Below are positions 23,807 to 33,016 of a stretch of 62,996 nucleotides of DNA, piece by piece. The position numbers and the translations under genes are program-made. This DNA is from Akkermansiaceae bacterium (GTDB lineage: Bacteria; Verrucomicrobiota; Verrucomicrobiia; Verrucomicrobiales; Akkermansiaceae), in NCBI GenBank assembly GCA_947491475.1, contig CANLKN010000004.1, forward strand, positions 1 through 62,996. Direction: 5' to 3'. Within the stretch, counting starts at the first letter, position 1. The number at the start of each line of letters is the position of its first letter. The notes beneath the pieces are model-generated. The model did no database searches. It worked only from the letters and a program-made list of their open reading frames with translations, and was not told the DNA's origin.

Positions 23807-26800
23807 ATGATAAAGACATTCCAAATAGCCACGCTGAGTTTCCTGATGGCTGAACTTCTGGTTCCGGCACGAGCCGCCTCACCCGTTGAAAATGCGGGCT
23901 ATTCGGCAGCCGTGATCGAATCGAGCAAGCCGTCGCTGTATTGGGAATTCAACGAAACCAGCGGCCCTGCAAAGAACACCGTGAGTGGTTCCAAAGATGG
24001 TGTTTCTGACGCCGCAGCCTTCGGTGGTGCCGGGCCTCGGCCGGTGGATGGGCTGTTGCAAATGCCCCCGGAGAACACGTCCGCCGGGTTTGAGCGAACG
24101 GGCACCGTCAAGCATCCTTCCCTGAGGACAGGAGTCGGGGTTCCCACGGACACATACACCGTGCAGGGCTGGTTCCTTTCCACAGTGCCGTTTAGCGCCA
24201 ACGTCGTGCAGAATATCTTCGGACGAGGCAACAGCGCGGGTGAAGCCCGCGATACCGTCGGCGTGGGCGGCACATGGAATTTGAGTCCGGTTGGGAAGCT
24301 GTATTTTTACGAGCCCGTCACTGGCAAAGTCGTCGCCGGCACGACGACGCTTGCACCGAATCGCTGGTATCACGTCGTGCTGGTCCGCGACGGCACGAAT
24401 GTGAGAGTCTATCTGAACGGTCAGTTGGAAATCGACGCTCAGGAACTGGGCTGGCCCGGGGGCGATGGCGAGCAATTCGCCGTTGGCAACCGTGCGGACT
24501 ACCAGAGCAATGGTCAGCCTGCTTACGGGCTGAAGGGATTCGTGGACGAAGTGGGCGTCTGGAATCGCCCGTTGGAGTCGAGCGAGGTGAGCCGGCTTTT
24601 CTCCTTGAGCGGATTCACCCCGCCACCGCCGGCCTTCGCTTTGTTCGCCGATGCGGAAACTCCCCAACCGTCGTTTCTGGCGCAGGGCGGCAAGGCGCAG
24701 GCTGTGATTGTCGTGGGTAAGGAAAGCGATCCCTTTTATCGTTGGGTGGCAGGCGAACTGCAGCGCTATCTGCGGGACCTGACCGGAGCGGAGCTCCCGA
24801 TCGCAACTCACGATGAGGTTCCCGCCGACAAGCCGCTTCTCATCGTAGGTGGCCCGAACGCAAACCCATTGAGTGCCACAGCCGGGGAGAAAAAACTCGC
24901 AGATTTTGCCGGACTAAAGCCTGAGGGATTTATCGTCCAAACCGTGAGCCTCGCCGATCGTCCGGCCGTGCTCATCGGTGGCAATGACGAGGCTTCCACG
25001 ATGTATGCGGCCTACCAATTCCTGGAGGGCCTGGGCTTGGCCTTCCAAATCACCGGCGACATCCTGCCGCAGCAACGCCCGGATCTGAAGCTCCCTGCCG
25101 CCAGTGTGCGGATGGAACCCGATATCAAGCGCCGCGGTTTGCACATGCGGCACTTTGTCATGCCTTGGATGGGACTGGATGACTTCCGCACGATGATCGA
25201 CCAGATGGCCAAGCTCAAAATGAACTACCTGGAGTTCTATTGGTATCTCGGCGGACCGTGGGATGAATACTCCTATCGGGGCGAGAAACGGAGAATTGAG
25301 GAACAGACGACCAAAGATTCCAGCTTCCTCACCTGGCATCTGACTGCCGGACCCAATACGGCGGACGACGTGAAAATTGGAAGGGATCTCTTCAAAGAAG
25401 AGCGGGTGGTTGCCCCGGAGTTTTCAAAAGTGCAAAATCAGGATGATGCCCACAAAGTCGCGCGGGAATGGCTTCGTGAAGCCATTGCTTATGCTCATGA
25501 AAGAAAGATCAAAGTCTGGCTGGGACAGGGCGACTGTCCGCAGGTGGTCAGCAATTTCAAACACTACAGCCCGCTGGCGACCGAGGCGCACTGGGGTTTT
25601 GGCGCAATGCCTCCGGGCGATTCCGTGGGAGCGGAGATTTGGGAAGCGATGTTCAACTCAATGGTCGAAACCTATCCAGAGGCGGATGGCTACTGGCTTT
25701 GGCTGGCCGAGGTGGGGGTCGGAAACACCGCCACCCCGGAAACCCAAAAAGTTCTCCGCCAATACGATGTGGATGGCAAAGCGATTCATAATGATTCCGA
25801 CCTTGCTCTGATTCACTATGGCAGAGAGATGATGACCCGACTCAAGGCGCGCCATCCCAATGTGAAGTTCGGCCTGGCAATGCTGGCGCGATGCAGTCTT
25901 TTCCAGACATTGGACAAATACGTGCCGAAGGATGTCGCCTTTGCGAGTATGGAATCCGGGGCGTGTTGGCATAAAGGGATCCCGGTGCCGATGGAAAACT
26001 TCGGCGGCCTCGGGGCGCGCGAGACGTTTCTCATTCCGAGAATGGATGACGATGTGCATGAATTGGCCATGCAGTTCAATGTGGGGCTGTATGAGTTCGA
26101 CCGCGTCCTGGCTGGCAGCGCCCAATACGATGTCTCCGGCGTGATCCCCCAGGTGGGCAGGCTCAGGGGATTGGAGCAGAATGCCCGCTACCTTGCCGAC
26201 GGCTCATGGGATGGCCGGCTCACATCAGAACGGTTTTACGAATCCTATCTTTTGCGCCTGTTCGGCGGGAAAGCTTTCCCTGATGTCTCCAAAGCCTATC
26301 AGATTCTTCAAGAGAACGAACGTCTCACGGAGTGGCAGGGATATTATAATTTCATCAACTACATGGGGCCATTGGCTATTGATTTCAGCAAATATCAGGC
26401 CGATCCCCTCACCGCCGCTGCAGCTCCGCCCGCCAACTGGAGCGCCCCGGGGATGAATCGCGCGGGATTCTCCGCCATGATTCCCCGCTTGAACGAGGCG
26501 CTTGGCTACCTTGAAAAGGCGCGCTCCAAGGCACTGCCCGGTTCCCTCGGCGAACTGGACTACGTCATATTCAAAACGGAAAGTTATATCCTGCACCTTA
26601 AGACGCTCTGCGCGTGGCTGGATGGAATCGCCGCTTATGACCGCGTGGTCGAGGTGAAAAACTGGAACGACAATGCGGAACTCACCGGTGCCATCAGCCG
26701 CTGCAAGGACGCCTTCCTGAGGGCGCGTGATGTGACCCGTCAAAGTGCCGGACTCATCGCTGACAAAGCCAAACACGGGGATGATAAATACATCCTATTC

Positions 26801-26884
26801 CGTTATAATTTTGGTCTTGTTACACCCATTGACGAGCTTTGCGTGGCGATGGAAAAATGGACAAAACCAGGTGACCGGAAATAG
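23807..26884 (+). CDS. Exported LamG + GH20/GH67-like glycosidase
   Basis: A 1025-residue protein with a signal peptide (residues 1 to about 24). A LamG/concanavalin-like domain follows (about 35-265; WYHVVLVRDGTNVRVYLNGQ, GLKGFVDEVGVWNRPL). Next comes a domain like the N-terminal domain of GH20 and GH67 enzymes (about 285-435; FYRWVAGELQRYLRDLTGAE, PAVLIGGNDEASTMYAAYQ). A TIM barrel follows from about 440 (RRGLHMRHFVMPWMGLDD, KLKMNYLEFYWYLGG, VETYPEADGYWLWLAEVG) and a helical C-terminal part. The catalytic residues and substrate are not certain. It is the third exported carbohydrate-active gene in a row under the nearby AraC gene. The sequence appears less GC-rich than its neighbours, which may hint at transfer. 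Confidence 0.72.
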   Translation: MIKTFQIATLSFLMAELLVPARAASPVENAGYSAAVIESSKPSLYWEFNETSGPAKNTVSGSKDGVSDAAAFGGAGPRPVDGLLQMPPENTSAGFERTGTVKHPSLRTGVGVPTDTYTVQGWFLSTVPFSANVVQNIFGRGNSAGEARDTVGVGGTWNLSPVGKLYFYEPVTGKVVAGTTTLAPNRWYHVVLVRDGTNVRVYLNGQLEIDAQELGWPGGDGEQFAVGNRADYQSNGQPAYGLKGFVDEVGVWNRPLESSEVSRLFSLSGFTPPPPAFALFADAETPQPSFLAQGGKAQAVIVVGKESDPFYRWVAGELQRYLRDLTGAELPIATHDEVPADKPLLIVGGPNANPLSATAGEKKLADFAGLKPEGFIVQTVSLADRPAVLIGGNDEASTMYAAYQFLEGLGLAFQITGDILPQQRPDLKLPAASVRMEPDIKRRGLHMRHFVMPWMGLDDFRTMIDQMAKLKMNYLEFYWYLGGPWDEYSYRGEKRRIEEQTTKDSSFLTWHLTAGPNTADDVKIGRDLFKEERVVAPEFSKVQNQDDAHKVAREWLREAIAYAHERKIKVWLGQGDCPQVVSNFKHYSPLATEAHWGFGAMPPGDSVGAEIWEAMFNSMVETYPEADGYWLWLAEVGVGNTATPETQKVLRQYDVDGKAIHNDSDLALIHYGREMMTRLKARHPNVKFGLAMLARCSLFQTLDKYVPKDVAFASMESGACWHKGIPVPMENFGGLGARETFLIPRMDDDVHELAMQFNVGLYEFDRVLAGSAQYDVSGVIPQVGRLRGLEQNARYLADGSWDGRLTSERFYESYLLRLFGGKAFPDVSKAYQILQENERLTEWQGYYNFINYMGPLAIDFSKYQADPLTAAAAPPANWSAPGMNRAGFSAMIPRLNEALGYLEKARSKALPGSLGELDYVIFKTESYILHLKTLCAWLDGIAAYDRVVEVKNWNDNAELTGAISRCKDAFLRARDVTRQSAGLIADKAKHGDDKYILFRYNFGLVTPIDELCVAMEKWTKPGDRK

Positions 26885-27074
26885 CATGCGATGAACCGCC
26901 TCAAATCCTCTCACAAGGCCAGTCCCGGCGAGCAGGTCGTTGAGAGAGGTGATGTTGGCAAGCCGGCGCGGGCTTATGAGTCTCTTGAAAAAATGGCTGG
27001 TATCGATGTTGGAAATGCCTTGAACGCCCAGGGTTGAGTGGGCTGCTCATCGGCTGGCTTGCCAGCGGGACGCG
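26885..27074. other. Intergenic region with a protein-like minus-strand fragment
   Basis: The 190 bases between the LamG-GH gene and corA have no intact gene. On the minus strand, between a stop near 27050 and the glycosidase coding region, one frame reads smoothly: STLGVQGISNIDTSHFFKRL, then ISPRRLANITSLNDLLAGTG and LVRGFEAVHRML. It has no start codon and I do not recognise it. It may be the tail of a lost gene. Confidence 0.3.
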
Positions 27075-28184
27075 ATGCCCTACACTGTGCTTATGTTCAC
27101 CAAGCGCCACGGACCGCCGGGATCTTCGCCTGCCACACTGATCCCCCATCTGGTTGACGGCCGGAGCAACAAACCCGTCATCCGGATCATCGAGTATGAC
27201 AAGGACGGCGTGGACGACCGTGAAATCTCCGACATCCGCGAGTTGGCGGATCATTTGGACAGCCGCAAGGTCACCTGGATCAACATCGACGGCCTCGGCG
27301 ATGTGGAGGCACTCAATTTCCTCAGCCAGCGCTTCAACCTCCATCCACTGGCACTGGAGGATGTGCTCAACACCGGGCAGCGTCCCAAAATCGAGCTGAC
27401 CGCCGATTATGTCTTCATCTGCGTGCAAATGGTCTATCAGGACAAGAACGGGACGCTGTGCAGCGAGCAGGTCAGTTTTTTTCTCGGCCGGAATTTCCTC
27501 ATCACCGTGCAGGAGGAGGGCGAATATGATGTCTTTGATCCCGTGCGCGATCGCATCCGCGCCGGGCGCGGCTACATCCGCAAATCCCGCGCGGATTATC
27601 TGGCCTACGCACTGCTGGACTCGATCATCGACCACTATTACCCGGCACTCGAGCAACTCGGCGGCGCCATCGAGGATCTGGAGGACCGGTTGTTGGAAAA
27701 ACCATCCCGCGGGATGGTGCTCATGCTCCACGAGCAGCGCCGCCAGCTCACCCACCTGCGCCGCCTCGTCTGGCCGCTGCGCGATGTGGTGAATTCAATG
27801 CTGCATGATTCGTCCGGCTTCATCACCGCGCCCACCAAGGTATTCCTGCGCGATTGTTACGACCACAGCGTGCAGCTGATGGACCTGGTGGAGAGCCATC
27901 GCGAGCTCACCGCCTCGCTGATGGAGCTCTATCACTCCAGCGTCGGCATGCGCACCAATGAGATCATGCGCGTGCTCACCGTCATCACCGCCATCTTCAT
28001 TCCGCTCACCTTCATAGTCGGCATCTATGGCATGAATTTCGCGCCGGAAACCGCGACCGGGGAAAAACTCCCGTTCAACATGCCCGAGCTCTACCAACCC
28101 TACGGCTACCTCGGCATCATGGCTTTCATGTTGTTCATAGCCATTGGCCAGTTGCTCCTATTCCGGAAGCTCAAGTGGCTGTGA
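27075..28184 (+). CDS. corA: CorA-type magnesium/cobalt transporter
   Basis: A 369-residue CorA family protein. The long cytoplasmic N-terminal domain (ALEDVLNTGQRPKIE, YVFICVQMV, QVSFFLGRNFLITVQEE) is followed by helices with LTHLRRLVWPLRDVVNSML. Two C-terminal membrane segments come last, the first ending in the selectivity motif GMN (IVGIYGMNFAPE). It mediates Mg2+ or Co2+ uptake as a pentamer. I kept the ATG at 27075, which has a purine-rich AGCGGGA upstream; ATG 27093 is a possible alternative. It is convergent with serS. Confidence 0.95.
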   Translation: MPYTVLMFTKRHGPPGSSPATLIPHLVDGRSNKPVIRIIEYDKDGVDDREISDIRELADHLDSRKVTWINIDGLGDVEALNFLSQRFNLHPLALEDVLNTGQRPKIELTADYVFICVQMVYQDKNGTLCSEQVSFFLGRNFLITVQEEGEYDVFDPVRDRIRAGRGYIRKSRADYLAYALLDSIIDHYYPALEQLGGAIEDLEDRLLEKPSRGMVLMLHEQRRQLTHLRRLVWPLRDVVNSMLHDSSGFITAPTKVFLRDCYDHSVQLMDLVESHRELTASLMELYHSSVGMRTNEIMRVLTVITAIFIPLTFIVGIYGMNFAPETATGEKLPFNMPELYQPYGYLGIMAFMLFIAIGQLLLFRKLKWL

Positions 28185-28223
28185 AACGGATCCGGCGGCA
28201 AGGTGAGGGGGGCTTCACTCCAA

Positions 28224-29504
28224 TCAACCAATGACTTCCGCACCGAAATACGGCACCAGCGCCTCAGGAATGCGGATCGAGCCATCGGGTTGCTGATATT
28301 GCTCTAACAGCGCGACATAAAGCCGTGGCAGCGCGGTGCCGGAGCCGTTGAGGGTGTGAGGGAAGCGGTTTTTGCCCTCGGCGTCCTTGAAGCGCAGCTT
28401 CATCCGGCGCGCCTGATAGTCGGTGAAGCAGGAACAACTCGAAACTTCGAGATACTTGCCGTGGCCGGGAGCCCAGACTTCGATGTCATAGGTCTTGGCA
28501 GAGGAAAACCCGATGTCGCCGGTGCAAAGCTCGATCACCCGGTAGTGCAGGCCGAGTTTTTGCAGGATCGATTCGGCGTGCGAGGTGAGTTCCTCAAGCA
28601 CGTGGAAGCCGGAGTCCGGATGGACGATTTGCACAAGCTCCACTTTGTCGAACTGGTGCATGCGGATGATGCCTTTGTTGTCGCGCCCCGCGGAACCAGC
28701 CTCGCGGCGGAAACAGGGCGTGTAGGCCACCATTTTCACCGGCAGCGCGGTTTCCGCCAGAATCGTGTCGCGGTAGAGATTGGTCACCGGCACTTCGGCG
28801 GTGGGGGCGAGGAACAGGTTGTTGACGCCATCCTCGCTGGCATCGGTGCCATACATGTCGTCCTCGAATTTTGGCAACTGGCCGGTGCCTTCCATGCACT
28901 CGCGTTTCACAAGGTGCGGGACGTTGACCTCTTCGTAGCCGTTGGAGTTTTGGGTGTCTAACAAAAAGTTGATCAGTGCGCGTTCGAGTCTTGCGCCGCT
29001 GCCGCGATAGACGACGAAACCCGAACCGGCGACGCGGGTGCCGTCGTCCCAGTTGATCAGGCCATGTTGAAGAGCGAGTGAGACATGGTCCTTCGGTTCG
29101 GAAATATCGGGTTTTTCGCCCCACTCGCGCACGACCGGATTGGCCGATTCGTCGGAGCCCACCGGGCAGGCGTCGTGGGTGAGATTAGGAATGTTGAGCA
29201 GCAGGTCGTTCTGTTCCGCAGCGGCGCCCTCCGCCTTGAGGTCGTGGGCGGTGATTTGTTCGTTGATGGAGCGAACTTCGGCCTCGATGGCGGAGGTGTC
29301 CTCGCCCTTGGCCTTGAGCTGGCCGATTTGTTTGGAAATCGTTTTGCGCTGGTTTTGCAGCAATTGTTTTTCGGTCTCGGACTTGCGGCGGGTTTCGTCG
29401 CAAGCGAGCACGGCGTTCACCAGTTTCCAGTGGTCGCCGCCACGGGCTTTGAGTCGTTCCTGAACAGCGGCGGGGTTGTCGCGAATGACGCGGATGTCGA
29501 GCAT
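28224..29504 (-). CDS. serS: Seryl-tRNA synthetase
   Basis: A 426-residue class II synthetase that charges tRNA-Ser. An N-terminal coiled-coil arm (about 30-110; KQLLQNQRKTISKQIGQLKA) is followed by the catalytic domain with motif 2 (TPCFRREAGSAGRDNKGIIR), the HQFDKVELV strand, EVSSCSCFTDYQARRM and motif 3 (TLNGSGTALPRLYVALLE). Full length. The ATG at 29502-29504 (MLDIRVIRDNP) is the standard start, 13 codons inside the open frame. It lies 35 bases downstream of the DUF1080 gene. Confidence 0.97.
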   Translation of the reverse strand: MLDIRVIRDNPAAVQERLKARGGDHWKLVNAVLACDETRRKSETEKQLLQNQRKTISKQIGQLKAKGEDTSAIEAEVRSINEQITAHDLKAEGAAAEQNDLLLNIPNLTHDACPVGSDESANPVVREWGEKPDISEPKDHVSLALQHGLINWDDGTRVAGSGFVVYRGSGARLERALINFLLDTQNSNGYEEVNVPHLVKRECMEGTGQLPKFEDDMYGTDASEDGVNNLFLAPTAEVPVTNLYRDTILAETALPVKMVAYTPCFRREAGSAGRDNKGIIRMHQFDKVELVQIVHPDSGFHVLEELTSHAESILQKLGLHYRVIELCTGDIGFSSAKTYDIEVWAPGHGKYLEVSSCSCFTDYQARRMKLRFKDAEGKNRFPHTLNGSGTALPRLYVALLEQYQQPDGSIRIPEALVPYFGAEVIG

Positions 29505-29539
29505 GGCGCGGCCACTCTCGCGGGCAATGCGTGCCCGAA

Positions 29540-30202
29540 TCAACGCGAAATTTCCGCGGATTCGAGTGGCACGAGTTCCACCTTGCGGAAATGGATTTCC
29601 GCGCCCTCGCTCTGGAGGCAGATCGCGCCCTTGCTGGCGCTCAGGCCGGTGCCCTCGTTCATCAACACGTCATTGACCCAGACGGTGATGGTGTCGTCCT
29701 TGCAGCGGACTTTCATGGTGTTCCACTCGCCGGGTTCGTTCTCGCTGCTTTTTTGCCGTTTTACCCAGCGCCGCCCCTGCGGGCTGGTGCCCTCGACTGC
29801 CACGGTTTCCCCGATCATCCAGAAATCCCCGGCATTTTCATGGCCGAGCTGGACCTCGAGCGACTTCGGCCAGACAAACATTTCGCGCGGGGAGGAGGCA
29901 TGCACCAGCAATCCACTGTTGCCGGGTTTGCTGTCAGGTGCCCATCGCCATTCGAGCGTGAGTTCGTAATTGGAGAAATCATCCTTCACCGTGCGCATCA
30001 CGCCGGGCGGGCGGCCCTTGCAGATCACCATACCGTCTTTGACCGACCAGACGGCATCGGGTTTCACCTCGGGGTCGATGACATCGAAGGTCCAGCCATC
30101 GAGGTTTTTGCCATTGAAAAGCGCCACCGGTTCGGCGGTGGCCAAAAGCGGGGCGAACATGGCAAGGCAACAGGCGTGAAAAATTCGGAACATGTCTGGC
30201 AT
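29540..30202 (-). CDS. Exported DUF1080 (3-keto-disaccharide hydrolase-like) protein
   Basis: The 220-residue product has a signal peptide (cleavage near LLATA) and a single DUF1080 domain, a concanavalin-like beta-sandwich. Typical elements are PVALFNGKNLDGWTF, VWSVKDGMVICKG, NYELTLEWRW, NSGLLVHAS, GEWNTMKVRCKDDTITVWVN and the closing GAICLQSEGAEIHFRKVEL. Some members of this family hydrolyse 3-keto-glycosides; many are uncharacterised, and the family is expanded in Planctomycetota and Verrucomicrobiota. The start could also be the ATG three codons later (30193). It is upstream of serS on the same strand. Confidence 0.9.
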   Translation of the reverse strand: MPDMFRIFHACCLAMFAPLLATAEPVALFNGKNLDGWTFDVIDPEVKPDAVWSVKDGMVICKGRPPGVMRTVKDDFSNYELTLEWRWAPDSKPGNSGLLVHASSPREMFVWPKSLEVQLGHENAGDFWMIGETVAVEGTSPQGRRWVKRQKSSENEPGEWNTMKVRCKDDTITVWVNDVLMNEGTGLSASKGAICLQSEGAEIHFRKVELVPLESAEISR

Positions 30203-30373
30203 CTATCAGAATCCACCCGTAGAAGTAAAGCAAAGATCAAACCCCGCACATTTGAAATATGATTTTTTCCCACCACTGAGCCTTGCAGGGTGGAGAGTCA
30301 TTCAATCGCAAAAATTTCCCAAAAAACCGCAATGAATCTCTCCGATCTCCGGCAGGATCAAGGGACGGGCGGC

Positions 30374-31957
30374 CTAATGTCCGGGCTCTGTGGCCGCATC
30401 CGCGACGCGGAGTCCATCGAGCGCTGCGCTGACGATGCCGCCGGCGTAGCCCGCGCCTTCGCCGCAGGGATAGAGGCCGGAAATTTGCGGATGTTGGAGG
30501 GTGCCGTCGCGGCGGGGGACGCGGACGGGTGAGCTGGTGCGAGTTTCAAAACCTAACAACAATGCGCCGCTGGAGACGTAGCCGTGTATCTGCCGCTCGA
30601 AGAGGCGCAGCCCCTCGCGCATCCGTGCGGTCATCGCCTGTGGCAGCAGTTCATGCAGGGGCGCGGATTTCACGCCGGGAAAATAACTCGTTTCCGGGAG
30701 ATCGGAGGAAATTTTTCCTGTTAGGAAATCGGTCACCCGCTGGCCGGGAGCGACTTGTCCGCCGCCGCCAGTTTGTTTGGCGCTTTGTTCGAGTTGTTTC
30801 TGATAGATCATGCCGGCGAGCACGCCGTGCTCCTTGACGAGTCGCGGATCGAGATCTTCCGGCTCGACGGTGGAGACCATGCCGGAGTTTGCGAAGGGCG
30901 AGTCGCGGCGCGACAGGCTCATGCCATTGACGACCACTTCGTCGTTCTCAGTGGCGGCAGGCACGACCCAACCGCCGGGGCACATGCAGAACGAATGCAC
31001 ACCGCGGCCGCGGATCTTGGTGGCCAGCCGGTAGCGGGCGGCGGGCAGCAGGCGTGGCCGGACCTCGCCTGGTGTGAGATGATACTGCACGCGGTCGATG
31101 AACGGCTGCGGGTGCTCGATGCGGAAACCGACGGCGAAGGGCTTTGCCTCCAGCAGGATATTTTTCGCGGCAAGCAGCCGATAGATGTCACGCGCGGAGT
31201 GGCCGGTGGCGAGGATCACGGCATCGCCGGTAATTTCATCCCCCGCGGCGGTGATCACGCCGTGGATGCGGTTTTGCCGGATGATGAAATCCGTGACCTT
31301 GGATCGGAACCGCACGTCGCCACCGGCGGCGAGGATCGAGTGGCGGATGGCTTTGACGACGTTGGGAAGCAGGTTGGAACCGATGTGCGGGTGGGCGTCG
31401 GTGAGGATTTCCTCCGGCGCGCCATGGGCGACGAGGATTTGATAGATCGCGGCCACCGGTCCGCGCTTGGTGGCGCGGGTGTATAGTTTGCCATCGGAAA
31501 AAGTGCCCGCGCCGCCCTCGCCGAAGCAGTAGTTGGACTCCTCGATCACGCGACCCTCGCGCAGGATGGGCGCGAGATCGAAGCGCCGGGCGCTGGCGTC
31601 CTTGCCGCGTTCCAAGATGATCGGTTTCACGCCGTTTTCCAGACAACGCAGCGCGGCGAACATGCCGGCCGGGCCGCAGCCGATGATGATGACAGTGCGC
31701 GGATGGGCGGGAAGGGGAGGGCATGACCAGCGGGGTTTTTCCTCGGGCGGCAGCGGCCCGTCGAGCGCGACATCGAGGCGGAGTTGCACCTTGACTGCTT
31801 TCTGGCGGGCGTCGATCGAGTGTTTGCGCAGTTTCAAGCCGCCGATGCGGGAGATCGGAAGGTCGAGTTTGACTGCGACGGCTTCGCGGCGGGCGCTGTC
31901 CTCTTCGGAGCGATCGAGAGGCAGGATGATGTCAACGGTCTCGACTGGGGATTTCAC
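30374..31957 (-). CDS. FAD-dependent dehydrogenase (COG2509-like)
   Basis: The frame is open to 32284, but the real start is the GTG at 31955-31957, whose GTGA overlaps the doxX stop. The 527-residue protein has an N-terminal region of about 90 residues (RREAVAVKLDLPISRIGGLK), then the dinucleotide fold VIIIGCGPAGMFAALRCLE, FGEGGAGTFSDGKLYTR, GDAVILATGHSARDIY, SFCMCPGGWVVPAA and the C-terminal FAD segment YPCGEGAGYAGGIVSAALDG. This is the pattern of uncharacterised FAD-dependent dehydrogenases of COG2509. The substrate is unknown. The tight coupling with doxX suggests membrane-linked redox work, which is inference. Confidence 0.85.
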   Translation of the reverse strand: MKSPVETVDIILPLDRSEEDSARREAVAVKLDLPISRIGGLKLRKHSIDARQKAVKVQLRLDVALDGPLPPEEKPRWSCPPLPAHPRTVIIIGCGPAGMFAALRCLENGVKPIILERGKDASARRFDLAPILREGRVIEESNYCFGEGGAGTFSDGKLYTRATKRGPVAAIYQILVAHGAPEEILTDAHPHIGSNLLPNVVKAIRHSILAAGGDVRFRSKVTDFIIRQNRIHGVITAAGDEITGDAVILATGHSARDIYRLLAAKNILLEAKPFAVGFRIEHPQPFIDRVQYHLTPGEVRPRLLPAARYRLATKIRGRGVHSFCMCPGGWVVPAATENDEVVVNGMSLSRRDSPFANSGMVSTVEPEDLDPRLVKEHGVLAGMIYQKQLEQSAKQTGGGGQVAPGQRVTDFLTGKISSDLPETSYFPGVKSAPLHELLPQAMTARMREGLRLFERQIHGYVSSGALLLGFETRTSSPVRVPRRDGTLQHPQISGLYPCGEGAGYAGGIVSAALDGLRVADAATEPGH

Positions 31958-32424
31958 CAGCGGCGTCGTTTGCCTTCCTTGTGAATGGCGGCGTCCAGCG
32001 AGAAGGCCCCGCCGCCGGAGAGGATGATGGTGATCATCGGGATCAGGTAAAGGAGGGCGAGTTCTTTGGCGACCAGCACCTTGGGCGGAGAAACAAACCA
32101 TGGCGCGCTGCCGTGCACGCTGAAGGCTGCCACGACCATGGTGAAACCGAGCAGAAATGCCGCCGGCCGGGTTGCGATCCCGAGGATGATGAGGGCGGAT
32201 GCGCCAAACTCCGCAATGATCGTGGCCATCAGGCTGACTGACGGGCTCATGAAATGAAACGGAAAGAAATCCGGCACATGCCATTGTTTGATGGAGCCAA
32301 AGTTCTGCAATTTCGGCAGACCGTGGCCGATGAGCATCATCAGGCCGATCATCACCCGCAGCGCGAGGATGGCCAGCGATGCCGTGGCGTCTCGCGTGCC
32401 GCAGTCAAAAAAGAATTTTTTCAT
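31954..32424 (-). CDS. DoxX family membrane protein
   Basis: A 156-residue protein with four hydrophobic segments. MIGLMMLIGHGLPKLQNFGS and IAEFGASALIILGIATRPAAF are typical of DoxX/DoxD family proteins, which sit in the inner membrane and are often tied to redox metabolism. The ATG at 32422-32424 overlaps the khpB stop by one base (TGATG), and its own stop overlaps the next start by four (GTGA). The three genes are therefore a strongly coupled operon. Confidence 0.85.
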   Translation of the reverse strand: MKKFFFDCGTRDATASLAILALRVMIGLMMLIGHGLPKLQNFGSIKQWHVPDFFPFHFMSPSVSLMATIIAEFGASALIILGIATRPAAFLLGFTMVVAAFSVHGSAPWFVSPPKVLVAKELALLYLIPMITIILSGGGAFSLDAAIHKEGKRRRW

Positions 32425-32891
32425 CAAGCGGATGGTGAGGGGGATTTTTTGGAAATCGTGATCCGTTTCAGGCGGTCATCGCCCTCAGGGGAGTGGGTAT
32501 GGATTTCCGAATCAGCGATGAGCAGGTTGTGGACCATGCGCCGGTAGTAGGCATTGAGCGGGCGGAGTTGATGCGGCTTGCCGGTGGATTTCACCCGCTC
32601 GGCGATTTCGCGGATCTCGGCAGCCATCTGGTCCTCGCGGATCGTGCGGAAATGCTCGCAGTCCACCTTGATGCGCCCGGCATTGGGGAACTGGCGCCGC
32701 AGGATGCGGTTGACGAGGTATTGCAGGTCATCGAGCCGGTCGCCGTCGTGGCCGATGATCGTCTGACTATCGGTCGAGTGGATTTGCAGGCATGGGCCGT
32801 CATCGGTTTCCTGGATTTCGATGGTCGCTGCCAGACCGAGGTGCCCTAGCATGGTGTCGAGGATCTTGTTGGCTGTTTCCACGGTGGTCAT
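32424..32891 (-). CDS. KhpB/Jag-like RNA-binding protein (KH-II + R3H)
   Basis: The 155-residue product has a KH-like domain (about 25-80; TIIGHDGDRLDDLQYLVNRI) followed by an R3H domain (about 85-150; MAAEIREIAERV, LRPLNAYYRRMVHNLL with the R-x3-H signature). This is the KH-R3H part of Jag/KhpB/EloR proteins; the N-terminal Jag domain is missing, as in many short homologues. KhpB binds RNA and affects cell-envelope growth in Gram-positives. In many genomes it lies next to yidC, but here it leads an operon with doxX and an FAD dehydrogenase. Confidence 0.85.
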   Translation of the reverse strand: MTTVETANKILDTMLGHLGLAATIEIQETDDGPCLQIHSTDSQTIIGHDGDRLDDLQYLVNRILRRQFPNAGRIKVDCEHFRTIREDQMAAEIREIAERVKSTGKPHQLRPLNAYYRRMVHNLLIADSEIHTHSPEGDDRLKRITISKKSPSPSA

Positions 32892-33016
32892 GGCGGCAGT
32901 TTAATCACATCGCGTATCGGGTCAACCATCGCGGCAGGCTTTTGTTGGGATCGTTTTTTCCTTCGAGGATGAAGAGCCGGATTGCGCGGGCCGGAAGTCC
33001 GTCTTAGCTTTGCCGC

